Positions 1 through 12,695 of a DNA stretch of 64,000 nt are shown here, in pieces (within the stretch, counting starts at the first letter, position 1; every line of letters begins with the position of its first letter). A model generated the notes under the pieces. It ran no database searches. It saw only the letters and a list, made by a program, of their open reading frames with translations, and was not told the origin of the DNA. Position numbers and translations under genes: made by a program. The stretch lies in the NCBI GenBank assembly GCA_958298945.1, contig CATQJD010000126.1:248001-312000 (forward strand), given 5' to 3'. This DNA is from Atherix ibis (taxonomy: Eukaryota; Arthropoda; Insecta; Diptera; Athericidae).

Positions 1-1960
1 TATATAAGAGGAATATGAAGTAGTATATTTAAGAGGAATATGAAGTAGTATATTTAAGAGGAATATGAAGTAGTATATTTAAGAGGACTATGAAGTAGTA
101 TGTTTAAGAGGAATATGAAGTAGTGTGTTTAAGAGGAATATGAAGTAGTATATTTAAAAGGAATATGGAGTAGTATGTTTAAGAGGAATATGAAGTAGTA
201 TGTTTAAGACGAATATGAAGTAGTATGTTAAAGAGTAATATGAAGTAGTTTGTTTAAAAGGAATATGACGTAGTATATTTAAGAATAATATGAAGTAGTA
301 TATTTAGGAGGAATATGAAGTAGTATATTTAAGAGGAATATGAAGTAGTATGTTTAAGAGGAATATGAAGTAGTATATTTAAGAATAATATGAAGTAGTA
401 TATTTAGGAGGAATATGAAGTAGTATATTTAAGAGGAATATGAAGTAGTATATTTAAGAGGAATATGAAGTAGTATATTTAAGAGGAATATGAAGTAGTA
501 TATTTAAGAGGACTATGAAGTATTATGTTTAAGAGGAATATGAAGTAGTATGCTTAAGAGGAATATGAAGTAGTATGTTTAAGAGGAATAAGAAGTAGTA
601 TGTTTAAGATGAATATGCAGTAGTATGTTTAAAAGGAATATGAAGTAGTATGTTTAAGAGAAATATGAAGTAGTATGTTTAAGAGTAATATGAAGTAGTA
701 TATTTAAGAGTAATATGAAGTAGTATGTTTAGGGGAAATATGAAGTAGTATGTTTAAGAGGATCATGAAGTAGTATATTTAAGAGGGATATAAAGTAGCA
801 TATTTACGAGAAATATGAAGTAGTGTATATAAGACGAATATGAAGTAGCATATTTACGAGAAATATGAAGTAGTATATTTAAGAGGAATATGAAGTAGTA
901 TATTTAAGAGGAATATGAAGTAGTATATTTAAGAGGAATATGAAGTAGTATATTTAAGAGGACTATGAAGTAGTATGTTTAAGAGGAATATGAAGTAGTA
1001 TATTTAAGAGGAATATGAAGTAGTATGTTTAAGAGGAATATGAAGTAGTATGTTTAAGATGAATATGAAGTAGTATGTTTAAAAGGAATATGAAGTAGTA
1101 TGTTTAAGAGAAATATGAAGTAGTATGTTTAAGAGTAATATGAAGTAGTATATTTAAGAGTAATATGAAGTAGTATGTTTAAGAGAAATATGAAGTAGTA
1201 TGTTTAAGAGGATCATGAAGTAGTATATTTAAGAGGGATATGAAGTAGCATATTTACGAGAAATATGAAGTAGTATATATAAGACGAATATGAAGTAGTA
1301 TATTTAAGAGGAATATGAAGTATTATATTTAAGAGGAATATGAAGTAGTATATTTAAAAGGAATATGGAGTAGTATGTTTAAGAGGAATATGAAGTAGTA
1401 TGTTTAAGACGAATATGAAGTAGTATGTTAAAGAGTAATATGAAGTAGTTTGTTTAAAAGGAATATGACGTAGTATGTTTAAGAGAAATATGAAGTAGTA
1501 TATTTAAGAGGAATATGAAGTAGTATATTTAAGAGGAATATGAAGTAGTATGTTTAAGAGTAATACGAAGTAGTATATTTAAGAGTAATATGAAGTAGTA
1601 TGTTTAAGAGAAATATGAAGTAGTATGTTTCAGAGGTATATGAAGTAGTATATTTAAAAGGAATATGAAGTAGTATGTTTAAGAGGAATATGAAGTAGTA
1701 TGTTTAAGACGAATATGAAGTAGTATGTTTAAGAGTAATATGAAGTAGTATGTTTAAGAGGAATATGAAGTAGTATGTTTAAGAGAAATATGAATTAGTA
1801 TGTTTAGGAGGAATATGAAGTAGTATATTTAAGAGGAATATGAAGTAGAATGTTTAAGAGAAATATGAAGTAGTATGTTTAAGAGGAATATGAAGTAGTA
1901 TATTTAAGAGGAATATGAAGTAGTATATTTAAGAGGAATATCAAGTAATATATTTAAGAG
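1..1960 (+). repeat. Indel-free stretch with 450- and 1,200-bp duplications
   Basis: The GAATATG phase is kept exactly from base 11 to base 1,961, so 78 successive units are all 25 bp long. Within it, the run GACTATG ... GATCATG ... GAGGGATAT ... AGCATATTTACGAG is duplicated with an offset of exactly 450 bp (18 units): GACTATG at 511 and 961, GATCATG at 761 and 1,211. A second run, with AATATGGAG, GACGAAT, GTTAAAGAG, GTTTGTTTAAAAGG and ATATGACG, recurs at an offset of exactly 1,200 bp (48 units): AATATGGAG begins at 162 and 1,362. Confidence 0.85.
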
Positions 1961-3031
1961 GAATATGAAGAGTAGTATATTTAAGAGGAATATGAAGTAG
2001 AATATTTCAGAGGAATATGAAGTAGTATATTTAAGAGGAATATGAAGTAGTATGTTTAATAGGAAAATAAAGTAGTATGTTTTAGAGGAATATGAAGTAG
2101 TATATTTAAGTGGAATATGAAGTAGTATGTTTAAGAGGAATACGAAGTAGTATGTTTAAGAGGAATATGAAGTAGTATATTTAGGAGGAATATGAAGTAG
2201 TATATTTAATAGGAATATGAAGAGGTATATTTAAAAGGAATATGAAGTAGTATATTTAAGAGGAATATGAAGTAGTATGTTTAAGAGGAATATGAAGTAG
2301 TATATTTAAGAGGAATATGAAGTAGTATATTTTAGAGGAATATGAAGTAGTATATTTAAGCGGAATATTAAGTAGTATATTAGGAGGAATATGAAGTAGT
2401 ATGCTTAAGAGGAATATGAAGTAGTATGTTTAAGAGGAATATGAAGTAGTATATTTAAGAGGAATATGAAGTAGTATATATATAAGAGGAATATGAAGTA
2501 GTATATTTAAGAGGAATATGAAGTAGCATATTTAAGAGGAATATGAAGTAGTATATTTAAGAGGAATATGAAGTAGTATGTTTAAGAGGAATATGAAGTA
2601 GTATATTTAAGAATAATATGAAGTAGTATGTTTAAGAGTAATATGAAGTAGTATGTTTAAGACGAATATGATGTAGTATGTTTAAGAGGAATATGAAGTA
2701 GTATGTTTAAGAGGAATATGAAGTAGTATGTTTAAGAGGAATATGAAGTAGTACATTTAAGAGGAATATGAAGTAGTATATTTAAGAGGAATATGAAGTA
2801 TTATATTTAAGAGGAATATGAAGAGTAGTATATTTAAGAGGAATATGAAGTAGAATATTTAAGAGGAATATGAAGTAGTATATTTAAGAGGAATATGAAG
2901 TAGTATGTTTAAGAGGAATATGAAGTAGTATGTTTAAGAGGAATATGAAGTAGTATGTTTAAGTGGAATATGGAGTAGTATGTTTAAGAGAAATACGAAG
3001 TAGTATGTTTAAGAGGAATATGAAGTAGTAT

Positions 3032-6000
3032 GTGCAAAAGGAATATGAAGTAGTATGTTTAAGAGGAATATGAAGTAGTATGTTTAAGAGTAATATGAAG
3101 TAGTATATTTAAGAGTAATATGAAGTTGTATGTTTAAGAGAAATATGAAGAAGTGTGTTTAAGAGGAATATGAAGTAGTATATTTAAGAGGGATATGAAG
3201 TAGCATATTTACGAGGAATATGAAGTAGTATGTTTAGGAGGAATATGAAGTAGTATATTTAAAAGGAATATGAAGTAGTATGTTTAAGAAGAATATGAAG
3301 TAATATGATTAAGACGAATATGAAGTAGTATGTTTAAGAGTAATATGAAGTAGTATGTTTAGGAGGAATATGAAGTAGTATGTTTAAGAGGAATATGAAG
3401 TAATATGATTAAGACGAATATGAAGTAGTATGTTTAAGAGGAATATGAAGTAGTATGTTTAAGAGGAATATGAAGTAGTATGTTTAAGAGGAATATTAAG
3501 TAGTATGTTTAAGAGAAATATGAAGTAGTATGTTTAGGAGGAATATAAAGTAATATATTTAAGAGGAATATGAAGTATTATATTTAAGAGGAATATGAAG
3601 TAGTATGTTTAAGAGTAATAGGAAGTAGTATGTTTAAGAGTAATATGAAGTAGTATGTTTAAGAGAAATATGAAGTAGTATGTTTAAGAGGAATATGAAG
3701 TAGTATATTTAAAAGGAATATGAAGTAGTATGTTTAAGAGGAATATGAAGTAGTATGTTTAAGACGAATATGAAGTAGTATGTTTAAGAGTAATATGAAG
3801 TAGTATGTTTAAAAGGAATATGAAGTACTATGTTTAAGAGGAATATGAAGTAATATATTTTAGAGGAATATGAAGTAGTATGTTTAAGAGAAATATAAAG
3901 TTGTATGTTAAAGAGGAATATGAAGTTATATATTTAAGAGGAATATGAAGTAGTATATTTAAGAGGAATATGAAGTAATATATTTAAGAGGAATATGAAG
4001 AGTAGTATATTTAAGAGGAATATGAAGTAGAATATTTAAGAGGAAAAATGAAGTAGTATATTTAAGAGGAATATAAAGTAGTATGTTTAAGAGGAATATG
4101 AAGTAGTATGTTTAAGAGGAATATGAAGTATTATGTTTAAGTGGAATATGAAGTAGTATGTTTAACAGGAATACGAAGTAGTATGTTTAAGAGGAATATG
4201 AAGTAGTATATTTAGGAGGAATATGAAGTAGTATATTTAAGAGGAATATGAAGTAGTATATTTAAGAGGAATATGAAGTAGTATATTTAAGAGGAATATG
4301 AAGTAGTTTATTTAAGAGGAATATGAAGTAGTATGTTTAAGACCATTATGAAGTAGTATGTTTAAGAGGAATATGAAATAGTATATTTAAGAGGAATATG
4401 AAGTAGTATATTTAAGAGGAATATGAAGTAGTATATTTAAGAGGAATATGAAGTAGTATATTTAAGAGGAATTTGAAGTAGTATGTTTAAGAGGAATATG
4501 AAGTACTATATTTAAGAGGAATATGAAGTAGTATATTTTTGAGAGGAATATGAAGTAGTATATTTAAGGGGAATAAGAATTAGTATATTTAAGAGAAATA
4601 TGAAGTAGTATGTTTAAGAGGAATAGGAAGTAGTATGTTTACGAGTAATATGAAGTAGTATATTTAAGAGTAATATGAAGTGGTATGTTTAAGAGGAATA
4701 TGAAGTAGTATATTTAAGGGGAATATGAATTAGTATATTTAAGAGGAATATGAAGTAGTATGTTTAAGAGAAATATGAAGTAGTATATTTAAGAGTAATA
4801 TGAAGTTGTATGTTTAGGAGAAATATGAAGAGTATGTTTAAGAGGAATATGAAGTAGTATATTTAAGAGGGATATGAAGTAGCATGTTTACGAGGAATAT
4901 GAAGTAGTATATTTAAGAGTAATATGAAGTAGTATAATTAAGAGTAATATGAAGTAGTATGTTTAAAAGTAATATGTAGTAGTATGTTTAAGAGGAATAT
5001 GAAGTAGTATGTTTAAGAGGAATATGAAGTAGTATGTTTAAGAGGAATATGAAGTAGTATGTTTAAGAGGAATATGAAGTAGTATATTTAAGAGGAATAT
5101 GAAGTAGTATATTTAAGAGGAATATGAAGTAATATATTTAAGAGGAATATGAAGAGTAGTATATTTAAGAGGAATATGAAGTAGAATATTTAAGAGGAAT
5201 ATGAAGTAGTATATTTAAGAGGAATATGAAGTAGTATGTTTAAGACGAATATGAAGTAGTATGTTTAAGAGGAATGTGAAGTAGTATGTTTAAGTGGAAT
5301 ATGAAGTAGTATGTTTAAGAGGAATACGAAGTAGTATGTTTAAGAGGAATATGAAGTAGTATGTGCAAAAGGAATATGAAGTAGTATGTTTAAGAGGAAT
5401 ATGAAGTAGTATGTTTAAGAGTAATATGAAGTAGTATATTTAAGAGTAATATGAAGTAGTATGTTTAAGAGAAATATGAAGTAGTATGTTTAAGAGGAAT
5501 ATGAAGTAGTATATTTAAGAAGGATATGAAGTAGCATATTTACGAGGAATATGAAGTAGTATATTTAAGAGGAATATGAAGTAGTATATTTAAGAGGAAT
5601 ATGAAGTAGTATATTAGGAGGAATATGAAGTAGTATGTTTAAGAGGAATATGAAGTAGTATATTTAAAAGGAATATGAAGTAGTATGCTTAGGAGAAATA
5701 TGAAGTAGCATGTTTAAGACGAATATGAAGTAGTATGTTTAAGAGTAATATGAAGTAGTATGTTTAAAAGGAATATGAAGTAGTATGTTCAAGAGGAATA
5801 TGAAGTAGTATGTTTAAGAGGAATATGAAGTAGTATGTTTAAGAGGAATATGAGGTAGTATGTTTAAGAGAAATATGAAGTAGTCTGTTTAGGAGGAATA
5901 TGAAGTAGTATATTTAAGAGGAATATGAAGTAGTATATTTAAGAGGAATATGAAGTAGTATGTTTAAGAGTAATAGGAAGTAGTATATTTAAGAGTAATA

Positions 6001-7780
6001 TGAAGTAGTATGTTTAAGAGAAATATGAAGTAGTATGTTTAAGAGGAATATGAAGTTGTATATTTAAAAGGAATATGAAGTAGTATGTTTAAGAGGAATA
6101 TGAAGTAGTATGTTTAAGACGAATATGAAGTAGTATGTTTAAGAGTAATATGAAGTAGTATGTTTAAAAGGAATATGAAGTAGTATGTTTAAGAGGAATA
6201 TGAAGTAGTATGTTTAAGAGGAATATGAAGTAATAAGTTTAAGAGGAATATGAAGTAGTATATTTAATAGGAATATGAAGTAGTATATTTAAGAGGAATA
6301 TGAAGTTATATATTTAAGAGGAATATGAAGAGTAGTATATTTAAGAGGAATATGAAGTAGTATGTTTAAGAGGAATATGAAGTAGTATGATTAAGAGGAA
6401 TATGAAGTAGTATGTTTAAGTGGAATATGAAGTAGTATGTTTAAGAGGAATACGAAGTAGTATGTTTAAGAGGAATATGAAGTAGTATATTTAGGAGGAA
6501 TATGAAGTAGTAGATTTAAGAGCAATATGAAGTAGTATATTTAAGAGGAATATGAAGTAGTATATTTAAGAGGAATATGAAGTGGTTTATTTAAGAGGAA
6601 TATGAAGTAGTATGTTGAAGACCATTATGAAGAAGTATGTTTAAGAGGAATATGAAATAGTATATATAAGAGGAATATGAATGAGTATATTTAAGAGGAA
6701 TATGAAGTAGTATTTTTAAGAGGAATATGAAGTAGTATATTTAAGAGGAATATGAAGTAGTATATTTAAGATGAATATGAAGTAGTATATTTAAGAGGAA
6801 TATGAAGTAGTATGTTTAAGAGGAATACGAAGTAGTATGTTTAAGAGGAATATGAAGTAGTATATTTAAGAGGAATATGAAGTAGTATGTTTAAGAGAAA
6901 TATGAAGTAGTATGTTTAAGAGGAATATGAAGTAGTATATTTAAGAAGGATATGAAGTAGCATATTTACGAGGAATATGAGGTAGTATATTTAAGAGGAA
7001 TATGAAGTAGTATATTTAAGAGGAATATGAAGTAGTATATTAGGAGGAATATGAAGTAGTATGTTTAAGAGGAATATGAAGTAGTATATTTAAAAGGAAT
7101 ATGAAGTAGTATGTTTAGGAGAAATATGAAGTAGTATGTTTAAGACGAATATGAAGTAGTATGTTTAAGAGTAATATGAAGTAGTATGTTTAAAAGGAAT
7201 ATGAAGTAGTATGTTCAAGAGGAATATGAAGTAGTATGTTTAAGAGGAATATGAAGTAGTATGTTTAAGAGGAATATGAGGTAGTATGTTTAAGAGAAAT
7301 ATGAAGTAGTATGTTTAGGAGGAATATGAAGTAGTATATTTAAGAGGACTATGAAGTAGTATATTTAAGAGGAATATGAAGTAGTATGTTTAAGAGTAAT
7401 AGGAAGTAGTATATTTAAGAGTAATATGAAGTAGTATGTTTAAGAGAAATATGAAGTAGTATGTTTAAGAGGAATATGAAGTAGTATATTTAAAAGGAAT
7501 ATGAAGTAGTATGTTTAAGACGAATATGAAGTAGTATGTTTAAGAGTAATATGAAGTAGTATGTTTAAAAGGAATATGAAGTAGTATGTTTAAGAGGAAT
7601 ATGAAGTAGTATGTTTAAGAGGAATATGAAGTAATAAGTTTAAGAGGAATATGAAGTAGTATATTTAATAGGAATATGAAGTAGTATATTTAAGAGGAAT
7701 ATGAAGTAATATATTTAAGAGGAATATGAAGAGTAGTATATTTAAGAGGAATATGAAGTAGTATGTTTAAGAGGAATATG
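3032..7780 (+). repeat. 4,908-bp higher-order repeat, copy A
   Basis: This is the first copy of a large duplicated block. Anchors and their partners in copy B: GTGCAAAAGG 3,032/7,940 and 5,363/10,271, GACCATTATG 4,341/9,249, all exactly 4,908 bp apart. Rare single-base variants between anchors also match, for example the AATTTGAAG, AAGTACTAT and TTTTTGAGAGG units at 4.47-4.55 kb and 9.38-9.45 kb, with only a few differences per kilobase by eye. Four GAAGAGTAG units (3,997, 5,151, 6,327, 7,728), counted from the one at 2,820, divide the period into 1,177, 1,154, 1,176 and 1,401 bp. Confidence 0.9.
5455..7740 (+). repeat. Nested 1.4-kb tandem duplication inside copy A
   Basis: The run AAGAAGGATATGAAGTAGC ... 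TACGAGG ... ATTAGGAGG ... AATAGGAAG ... AAGTAATAAG ... GAAGAGTAG occurs twice. The AAGAAGGAT variant is at 5,517 and 6,943 (offset 1,426). The closing GAAGAGTAG is at 6,327 and 7,728 (offset 1,401). The 25-bp change corresponds to one unit missing in the second copy, just before GACGAAT at about 7,510. The same nesting is carried over into copy B (10.4-11.2 and 11.85-12.65 kb), so it is older than the 4.9-kb duplication. Confidence 0.8.
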
Positions 7781-7939
7781 AAGTAGTATGTTTAAGAAGA
7801 ATATGAAGTAATATGATTAAGACGAATATGAAGTAGTATGTTTAAGAGTAATATGAAGTAGTATGTTTAGGAGGAATATGAAGTAGTATGTTTAAGAGGA
7901 ATATGAAGTAATATGATTAAGACGAATATGAAGTAGTAT
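7781..7939 (+). repeat. Junction fragment between copies A and B
   Basis: These about 159 bases do not continue copy A. They match about 3,272-3,430 near its start, with the same ordered variants: GTTTAAGAAG, AAGTAATATGATTAAGACG, GAGTAATATG, TTTAGGAGG, then AAGTAATATGATTAAGACG again. At 7,940 the sequence jumps back about 400 bp in higher-order position to the GTGCAAAAGG unit equivalent to 3,032. This looks like the scar of an unequal exchange, or of a second event placed on top of the 4.9-kb duplication. Confidence 0.75.
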
Positions 7940-10900
7940 GTGCAAAAGGAATATGAAGTAGTATGTTTAAGAGGAATATGAAGTAGTATGTTTAAGAGTA
8001 ATATGAAGTAGTATATTTAAGAGTAATATGAAGTTGTATGTTTAAGAGAAATATGAAGTAGTGTGTTTAAGAGGAATATGAAGTAGTATATTTAAGAGGG
8101 ATATGAAGTAGCATATTTACGAGGAATATGAAGTAGTATGTTTAGGAGGAATATGAAGTAGTATATTTAAAAGGAATATGAAGTAGTATTTTTAAGAAGA
8201 ATATGAAGTAATATGATTAAGACGAATATGAAGTAGTATGTTTAAGAGTAATATGAAGTAGTATGTTTAGGAGGAATATGAAGTAGTATGTTTAAGAGGA
8301 ATATGAAGTAATATGATTAAGACGAATATGAAGTAGTATGTTTAAGAGGAATATGAAGTAGTATGTTTAAGAGGAATATGAAGTAGTATGTTTAAGAGGA
8401 ATATTAAGTAGTATGTTTAAGAGAAATATGAAGTAGTATGTTTAGGAGGAATATAAAGTAATATATTTAAGAGGAATATGAAGTATTATATTTAAGAGGA
8501 ATATGAAGTAGTATGTTTAAGAGTAATAGGAAGTAGTATGTTTAAGAGTAATATGAAGTAGTATGTTTAAGAGAAATATGAAGTAGTATCTTTAAGAGGA
8601 ATATGAAGTAGTATATTTAAAAGGAATGTGAAGTAGTATGTTTAAGAGGAATATGAAGTAGTATGTTTAAGACGAATATGAAGTAGTATGTTTAAGAGTA
8701 ATATGAAGTAGTATGTTTAAAAGGAATATGAAGTAGTATGTTTAAGAGGAATATGAAGTAATATATTTTAGAGGAATATGAAGTAGTATGTTTAAGAGAA
8801 ATATAAAGTTGTATGTTAAAGAGGAATATGAAGTTGTATATTTAAGAGGAATATGAAGTAGTATATTTAAGAGGAATATGAAGTAATATATTTAAGAGGA
8901 ATATGAAGAGTAGTATATTTAAGAGGAATATGAAGTAGAATATTTAAGAGGAAAAATGAAGTAGTATATTTAAGAGGAATATGAAGTAGTATGTTTAAGA
9001 GGAATATGAAGTAGTATGTTTAAGAGGAATATGAAGTATTATGTTTAAGTGGAATATGAAGTAGTATGTTTAAGAGGAATACGAAGTAGTATGTTTAAGA
9101 GGAATATGAAGTAGTATATTTAGGAGGAATATGAAGTAGTATATTTAAGAGGAATATGAAGTAGTATATTTAAGAGGAATATGAAGTAGTATATTTAAGA
9201 GGAATATGAAGTAGTTTATTTAAGAGGAATATGAAGTAGTATGTTTAAGACCATTATGAAGTAGTATGTTTAAGAGGAATATGAAATAGTATATTTAAGA
9301 GGAATATGAAGTAGTATATTTAAGAGGAATATGAAGTAGTATATTTAAGAGGAATATGAAGTAGTATATTTAAGAGGAATTTGAAGTAGTATGTTTAAGA
9401 GGAATATGAAGTACTATATTTAAGAGGAATATGAAGTAGTATATTTTTGAGAGGAATATGAAGTAGTATATTTAAGGGGAATAAGAATTAGTATATTTAA
9501 GAGAAATATGAAGTAGTATGTTTAAGAGGAATAGGAAGTAGTATGTTTACGAGTAATATGAAGTAGTATATTTAAGAGTAATATGAAGTGGTATGTTTAA
9601 GTGGAATATGAAGTAGTATATTTAAGGGGAATATGAATTAGTATATTTAAGAGGAATATGAAGTAGTATGTTTAAGAGTAATATGAAGTAGTATATTTAA
9701 GAGTAATATGAAGTAGTATGTTTAGGAGAAATATGAAGAGTATGTTTAAGAGGAATATGAAGTAGTATATTTAAGAGGGATATGAAGTAGCATGTTTACG
9801 AGGAATATGAAGTAGTATATTTAAGATTAATATGAAGTAGTATAATTAAGAGTAATATGAAGTAGTATGTTTAAAAGTAATATGTAGTAGTATGTTTAAG
9901 AGGAATATAAAGTAGTATGTTTAAGAGGAATATGAAGTAGTATGTTTAAGAGGAATATGAAGTAGTATGTTTAAGAGGAATATGAAGTAGTATATTTAAG
10001 AGGAATATGAAGTAGTATATTTAAGAGGAATATGAAGTAATATATTTAAGAGGAATATGAAGAGTAGTATATTTAAGAGGAATATGAAGTAGAATATTTA
10101 AGAGGAATATGAAGTAGTATATTTAAGAGGAATATGAAGTAGTATGTTTAAGACGAATATGAAGTAGTATGTTTAAGAGGAATGTGAAGTAGTATGTTTA
10201 AGTGGAATATGAAGTAGTATGTTTAAGAGGAATACGAAGTAGTATGTTTAAGAGGAATATGAAGTAGTATGTGCAAAAGGAATATGAAGTAGTATGTTTA
10301 AGAGGAATATGAAGTAGTATGTTTAAGAGTAATATGAAGTAGTATATTTAAGAGTAATATGAAGTAGTATGTTTAAGAGAAATATGAAGTAGTATGTTTA
10401 AGAGGAATATGAAGTAGTATATTTAAGAAGGATATGAAGTAGCATATTTACGAGGAATATGAAGTAGTATATTTAAGAGGAATATGAAGTAGTATATTTA
10501 AGAGGAATATGAAGTAGTATATTAGGAGGAATATGAAGTAGTATGTTTAAGAGGAATATGAAGTAGTATATTTAAAAGGAATATGAAATAGTATGCTTAG
10601 GAGAAATATGAAGTAGCATGTTTAAGACGAATATGAAGTAGTATGTTTAAGAGTAATATGAAGTAGTATGTTTAAAAGGAATATGAAGTAGTATGTTCAA
10701 GAGGAATATGAAGTAGTATGTTTAAGAGGAATATGAAGTAGTATGTTTAAGAGGAATATGAGGTAGTATGTTTAAGAGAAATATGAAGTAGTATGTTTAG
10801 GAGGAATATACGTATGAAGTAGTATATTTAAGAGGAATATGAAGTAGTATATTTAAGAGGAATATGAAGTAGTATGTTTAAGAGTAATAGGAAGTAGTAT

Positions 10901-12695
10901 ATTTAAGAGTAATATGAAGTAGTATGTTTAAGAGAAATATGAAGTAGTATGTTTAAGAGGAATATGAAGTTGTATATTTAAAAGGAATATGAAGTAGTAT
11001 GTTTAAGAGGAATATGAAGTAGTATGTTTAAGACGAATATGAAGTAGTATGTTTAAGAGTAATATGAAGTAGTATGTTTAAAAGGAATATGAAGTAGTAT
11101 GTTTAAGAGGAATATGAAGTAGTATGTTTAAGAGGAATATGAAGTAATAAGTTTAAGAGGAATATGAAGTAGTATATTTAATAGGAATATGAAGTAGTAT
11201 ATTTAAGAGGAATATGAAGTAATATATTTAAGAGGAATATGAAGAGTAGTATATTTAAGAGGAATATGAAGTAGTATGTTTAAGAGGAATATGAAGTAGC
11301 ATGATTAAGAGGAATATGAAGTAGTATGTTTAAGTGGAATATGAAGTAGTATGTTTAAGAGGAATACGAAGTAGTATGTTTAAGAGGAATATGAAGTAGT
11401 ATATTTAGGAGGAATATGAAGTAGTAGATTTAAGAGCAATATGAAGTAGTATATTTAAGAGGAATATGAAGTAGTATATTTAAGAGGAATATGAAGTGGT
11501 TTATTTAAGAGGAATATGAAGTAGTATGTTGAAGACCATTATGAAGAAGTATGTTTAAGAGGAATATGAAATAGTATATATAAGAGGAATATGAATGAGT
11601 ATATTTAAGATGAATATGAAGTAGTATTTTTAAGAGGAATATGAAGTAGTATATTTAAGAGGAATATGAAGTAGTATATTTAAGATGAATATGAAGTAGT
11701 ATATTTAAGAGGAATATGAAGTAGTATGTTTAAGAGGAATACGAAGTAGTATGTTTAAGAGGAATATGAAGTAGTATATTTAAGAGGAATATGAAGTAGT
11801 ATGTTTAAGAGAAATATGAAGTAGTATGTTTAAGAGGAATATGAAGTAGTATATTTAAGAAGGATATGAAGTAGCATATTTACGAGGAATATGAGGTAGT
11901 ATATTTAAGAGGAATATGAAGTAGTATATTTAAGAGGAATATGAAGTAGTATATTAGGAGGAATATGAAGTAGTATGTTTAAGAGGAATATGAAGTAGTA
12001 TATTTAAAAGGAATATGAAGTAGTATGTTTAGGAGAAATATGAAGTAGTATGTTTAAGACGAATATGAAGTAGTATGTTTAAGAGTAATATGAAGTAGTA
12101 TGTTTAAAAGGAATATGAAGTAGTATGTTCAAGAGGAATATGAAGTAGTATGTTTAAGAGGAATATGAAGTAGTATGTTTAAGAGGAATATGAGGTAGTA
12201 TGTTTAAGAGAAATATGAAGTAGTATGTTTAGGAGGAATATGAAGTAGTATATTTAAGAGGACTATGAAGTAGTATATTTAAGAGGAATATGAAGTAGTA
12301 TGTTTAAGAGTAATAGGAAGTAGTATATTTAAGAGTAATATGAAGTAGTATGTTTAAGAGAAATATGAAGTAGTATGTTTAAGAGGAATATGAAGTAGTA
12401 TATTTAAAAGGAATATGAAGTAGTATGTTTAAGACGAATATGAAGTAGTATGTTTAAGAGTAATATGAAGTAGTATGTTTAAAAGGAATATGAAGTAGTA
12501 TGTTTAAGAGGAATATGAAGTAGTATGTTTAAGAGGAATATGAAGTAATAAGTTTAAGAGGAATATGAAGTAGTATATTTAATAGGAATATGAAGTAGTA
12601 TATTTAAGAGGAATATGAAGTAATATATTTAAGAGGAATATGAAGAGTAGTATATTTAAGAGGAATATGAAGTAGTATGTTTAAGAGGAATATGA
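7940..12695 (+). repeat. 4,908-bp higher-order repeat, copy B
   Basis: This copy is collinear with copy A. The offset is 4,908 bp up to about 10.8 kb and 4,914 bp after it (GACCATT 6,620/11,534; GAAGAGTAG 7,728/12,642). The change is explained by a single 6-bp insertion, ACGTAT, around 10,809-10,814. Its GAAGAGTAG units at 8,905, 10,059, 11,241 and 12,642 repeat the spacing of copy A: 1,177, 1,154, 1,182 and 1,401. The 6 extra base pairs fall in the third interval. Homology to copy A fades at about 12,695, where copy A reaches about 7,780. Confidence 0.9.
10809..10814 (+). repeat. 6-bp insertion forming TACGTA
   Basis: A unit reads GAATATACGTATGAAG where the partner in copy A (about 5,900) reads GAATATGAAG. 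The six extra bases shift the duplication offset from 4,908 to 4,914. The palindrome TACGTA brings a CpG into a nearly C-free array. Confidence 0.85.

Noticed and set aside
4530..4555. TTTTTGAGAGG at about 4,535 (and 9,445) as a type II marker inside a type I domain
   Set aside because: It is a 2-bp insertion followed by GAATATGAAG, not the TTTTTGAGG...TGCAG unit of type II. It is shared by the two 4.9-kb copies only.
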